DNA of 64,000 nucleotides, from contig NZ_AP018795.1 in NCBI RefSeq assembly GCF_003966655.1, forward strand, positions 434,001 through 498,000, read 5' to 3'. The position numbers and the translations under genes are program-made. Origin of the DNA: Acidithiobacillus ferridurans. Lineage in GTDB: Bacteria > Pseudomonadota > Gammaproteobacteria > Acidithiobacillales > Acidithiobacillaceae. Positions 62,071-64,000 of this stretch are shown here, piece by piece. The notes under the pieces were generated by a model that did no database searches, was not told where the DNA came from, and saw only the letters and a list, made by a program, of their open reading frames with translations. Each line of letters starts with the position of its first letter. Positions within the stretch are counted from its first letter, which is position 1.

Positions 62071-62427
62071 TCACGCGTCTTCCGGTGCGCCGCAGTAGCG
62101 CTGATAGTGACGTTCGAACATCTTCTCCAGTTCCATAATCACAGACTCCGCCGCTTCCCCGCCCACCACATGCCTGGACATCAGATTGGAGGTGTCGTTG
62201 AGCATTGCCTTGGCATCCAGCATGGCATAGCTCTCGCGCAGGCGTTTGATGGCGCCGACGACGGTCTCTCCGTCTCTGGCGGGCAGCATCTTCGGTTCCT
62301 GGGGTGCCACCGCCGGCTCCGGCTGTTGTCGGCTTTTCAAGAAATCAGCGAAGGCCAGTACCTGCTCCTGCTCCGCACTCCCGAGTTTGCGCAGGACGCG
62401 GAGAAAATGACGCTCCCGGCTATTCAT
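62071..62427 (-). CDS. hypothetical helical protein of the LysR/amidotransferase-like trio
   Basis: 118 residues from the ATG at 62427, which overlaps the upstream stop (ATGA). N-terminal ERHFLRVLRKLGSAEQEQVLAFADFLKSR, a Pro-rich linker, then ETVVGAIKRLRESYAMLDAKAML and VIMELEKMFERHYQRYCG. Soluble, two helical segments, no recognised family. The N-terminal half recalls small helix-turn-helix or dimerisation modules but no claim is made. Confidence 0.65.
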   Translation of the reverse strand: MNSRERHFLRVLRKLGSAEQEQVLAFADFLKSRQQPEPAVAPQEPKMLPARDGETVVGAIKRLRESYAMLDAKAMLNDTSNLMSRHVVGGEAAESVIMELEKMFERHYQRYCGAPEDA

Positions 62428-63176
62428 ACATCCGCTCCGGTATCCACCTTGAGAGAAAACACCCGCGGCTTGCGCTTCTCGGTCATGAGGGACAACTCGC
62501 GGACCATGGCGATGATGACCCGGTCCGTGGTTTTCTGCATCTCCGGCCACAACGTCCGCGCCTGTTCCAGAAGTTCCCCGATATTCTCGGGGGTTTCGCG
62601 GCCTTCTTCCATGAGGATATCTTCAATCAACCCCGGCTTCATCTCCGGCCGGAACAGCAGTCCCACAACACCGTCCTCCGCGCGGAAGGCAATCCAGCGG
62701 CCGTCATCATCCACCACCAGCGGCTTGATGTCTTCCGGCAAGGTCGCCGTCCCCGGAGACCAGACCATGACTCGGGCGCCGTCCACCGCCTGCGCCAACG
62801 GGTCGTCCCGGCCTGCCTCCGTAGCATGTGCCGTGGTGAAATAGGCGTTATGGTAAGGCTCCGGGTGCAGTTCCGCCCCTTCGTACTGTGCCAGCAACAA
62901 CGCGCCCAGACCGAAGCCCACCACCGGTCGCTTCGCCTTGCGAAAAATGGCGATGGTATTGAGCTCCTGGGTCAGCCACGTGTAGCGGTCCGACTCCAGG
63001 GGGGACATTGGTCCACCCAACAGGAACAATGCATCAAAGGTCAGGGCATTGCCCGGCAGTTCGCCACTGAGAAAAACCCGGAAGTAACTGAAACCGATGT
63101 CGCGTTTCTCCAGTTGACTCTCCACGATGCCCAGGAATTCCGAGTAACTGTGCTGCACGACAGCGAAATGCTTCAT
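62424..63176 (-). CDS. amidotransferase-like protein lacking the catalytic cysteine
   Basis: 250 residues from the ATG at 63176 (a longer reading from 63251 overlaps the LysR gene). The fold is class-I glutamine amidotransferase: DALFLLGGPMSPLESDRYTWL, then VVGFGLGALLLAQYEGAELHP where active enzymes have GICLGHQLLA. The nucleophile Cys is Gly and the following His is Ala. It is probably a binding or regulatory protein rather than an amidase. It lies one base after the LysR stop and is coupled to the hypothetical gene. Confidence 0.75.
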   Translation of the reverse strand: MKHFAVVQHSYSEFLGIVESQLEKRDIGFSYFRVFLSGELPGNALTFDALFLLGGPMSPLESDRYTWLTQELNTIAIFRKAKRPVVGFGLGALLLAQYEGAELHPEPYHNAYFTTAHATEAGRDDPLAQAVDGARVMVWSPGTATLPEDIKPLVVDDDGRWIAFRAEDGVVGLLFRPEMKPGLIEDILMEEGRETPENIGELLEQARTLWPEMQKTTDRVIIAMVRELSLMTEKRKPRVFSLKVDTGADV

Positions 63177-63177
63177 G

Positions 63178-64000
63178 TCAAACCTCCCGACGCACCGGCA
63201 CCGACAGCATGTCCCTGCTACAGCGATCCTTGGCGAACTCCAGAAATTCATCCATCACCAGACTGCGGAATTTCTGCTTCTGATAGACGAAGGAATAAGG
63301 ACGGGCCAGCGGCGGATCCAGCGGGCGGGCCAGCAAAGTTCCCAACGCCAACTCCTTGAGGACAGTCGCCTCAGAAACGACCGCCACCCCCAGCCCGCCT
63401 TCCACGGCGCCCTTGACGGCTTCGGGGCTGCCCAGCTCCATGGTAATATTGAGATCGTTGGCATCCACGCCGACCTGATTCAGGTACTCCATGGTCACCT
63501 CACGGGTGCCCGATCCTTCTTCACGGGACACGAAGGGATAATCCAGCAATTCCTGCGGCGTCACACTTTCGTGAGTGCCCAGGACATGGTCGGGGTGGGC
63601 AATCACAATCATGGAGTCCATGCAACACTTGAGGGTGGCGAGGCTCTTGTTGGTTACCAGACCTTCCACCAGCCCCAGATCGATACTGTTATCCTCGATC
63701 ATGTGGACGATTTTATCCGTATTACCCACATACATACGTACCTGCACATCGGGATACTTCATTTTGAAGTCACCCAGCACCCGGGGCAGCATGTATTCGG
63801 CAATGGTCGTGCTGGCACCGATGAACAGATGCCCGCGCAGATCGCCCGTCATTTCCCCCACCCGGTTGGACATTTCGCCATAAAGCGAGATGATGCGCTC
63901 AGCGTAATCATAAACCACCATACCGGCCTCGGTGAGGCTGATGCGATTATGGGTGCGATCAAACAAGCGCGTGTTGAACTGTTCTTCCAGCTGCTTGACC
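63178..64000 (-). CDS. LysR-family transcriptional regulator (N-terminus outside window)
   Basis: About 274 codons; the sequence enters the window inside the HTH/linker junction (KQLEEQFNTRLFDRTHNRISLTEAG). The effector-binding domain is complete: GDLRGHLFIGASTTIAEYMLPRVLGDFKMKYPDVQVRMYVGNT, IDLGLVEGLV, SREEGSGTREVTMEYL, and VKGAVEGGLGVAVVSEATV. The profile is closest to the CysB/CbbR-like branch. It shares a transcript with the amidotransferase-like and hypothetical genes, and the ligand is unknown. Confidence 0.9.
   Translation of the reverse strand, partial: VKQLEEQFNTRLFDRTHNRISLTEAGMVVYDYAERIISLYGEMSNRVGEMTGDLRGHLFIGASTTIAEYMLPRVLGDFKMKYPDVQVRMYVGNTDKIVHMIEDNSIDLGLVEGLVTNKSLATLKCCMDSMIVIAHPDHVLGTHESVTPQELLDYPFVSREEGSGTREVTMEYLNQVGVDANDLNITMELGSPEAVKGAVEGGLGVAVVSEATVLKELALGTLLARPLDPPLARPYSFVYQKQKFRSLVMDEFLEFAKDRCSRDMLSVPVRREV

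Noticed and set aside
1-64000. CRISPR arrays and rRNA genes
   Set aside because: No regularly spaced direct repeats and no rRNA-like sequence were seen on either strand.

Overview
The window reads as chromosomal DNA of a moderately GC-rich, iron- and sulfur-metabolising acidophilic proteobacterium, most likely Acidithiobacillus (inference). The evidence is a porin-feoA-feoB-feoC ferrous-iron operon behind a Fur-box-like palindrome, a large thiol/persulfide-type operon, ubiquinone genes, and the dapA-bamC-pur gene order. No database search was possible. All identifications rest on reading motifs and gene order.

Left core region (1-25.6 kb). A minus-strand run dapA-bamC-purB-purC-purL (purL cut by the window edge) follows tRNA-Glu(CUC). 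Next are a hemolysin-III-type membrane protein and a Tat-exported cell-wall amidase. An eight-gene minus-strand cluster follows: an ArsR regulator with the two cysteines of persulfide sensors, then outer-membrane channel, adaptor and RND pump, DUF2892 protein, rhodanese, glutaredoxin and thioredoxin. After tRNA-Gly(CCC) and ubiD come an SCP2-like/PhnD-like gene pair, tcdA, tatD, two UbiH-family monooxygenases, ubiK and the first 306 codons of comM.

Island (about 25,632-47,325; 21.7 kb). It interrupts comM just after the Walker B segment. The flanking halves rejoin in frame to a full-length ComM of about 503 residues, with no target duplication visible. The left end carries an operon of a complete tyrosine recombinase, a small HTH protein and a large protein with many CxxC pairs and a recombinase-like C-terminus lacking its catalytic residues, followed by an overlapping GIY-YIG nuclease. 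Cargo includes a HipA-like kinase with a partner gene, an EPS-type MarR regulator, a Uma2 protein, galE, Wzx, Wzy, two glycosyltransferases, an O-antigen-ligase-like protein, a PIN toxin/antitoxin pair and a WbaP-type priming transferase. It ends with an apparent SNF2-helicase remnant and a decayed IS66. Sequences with ATTGG and GGAA..TTC motifs occur near both ends. The island would deliver a surface-polysaccharide locus while disabling a DNA-uptake helicase, in a way that precise excision could reverse.

Right core region (47.3-64 kb). This holds the 3' part of comM, a Sel1-repeat protein, prfC-rimI-tsaB-dinG, two small unknown genes, an NlpC/P60 hydrolase, a candidate small RNA with its own promoter and terminator, the Fur-box/porin/feoABC operon, an N-carbamoylputrescine amidase with a class-I amidotransferase, a DedA protein, and a LysR-led trio containing an amidotransferase-like protein that has lost its cysteine.
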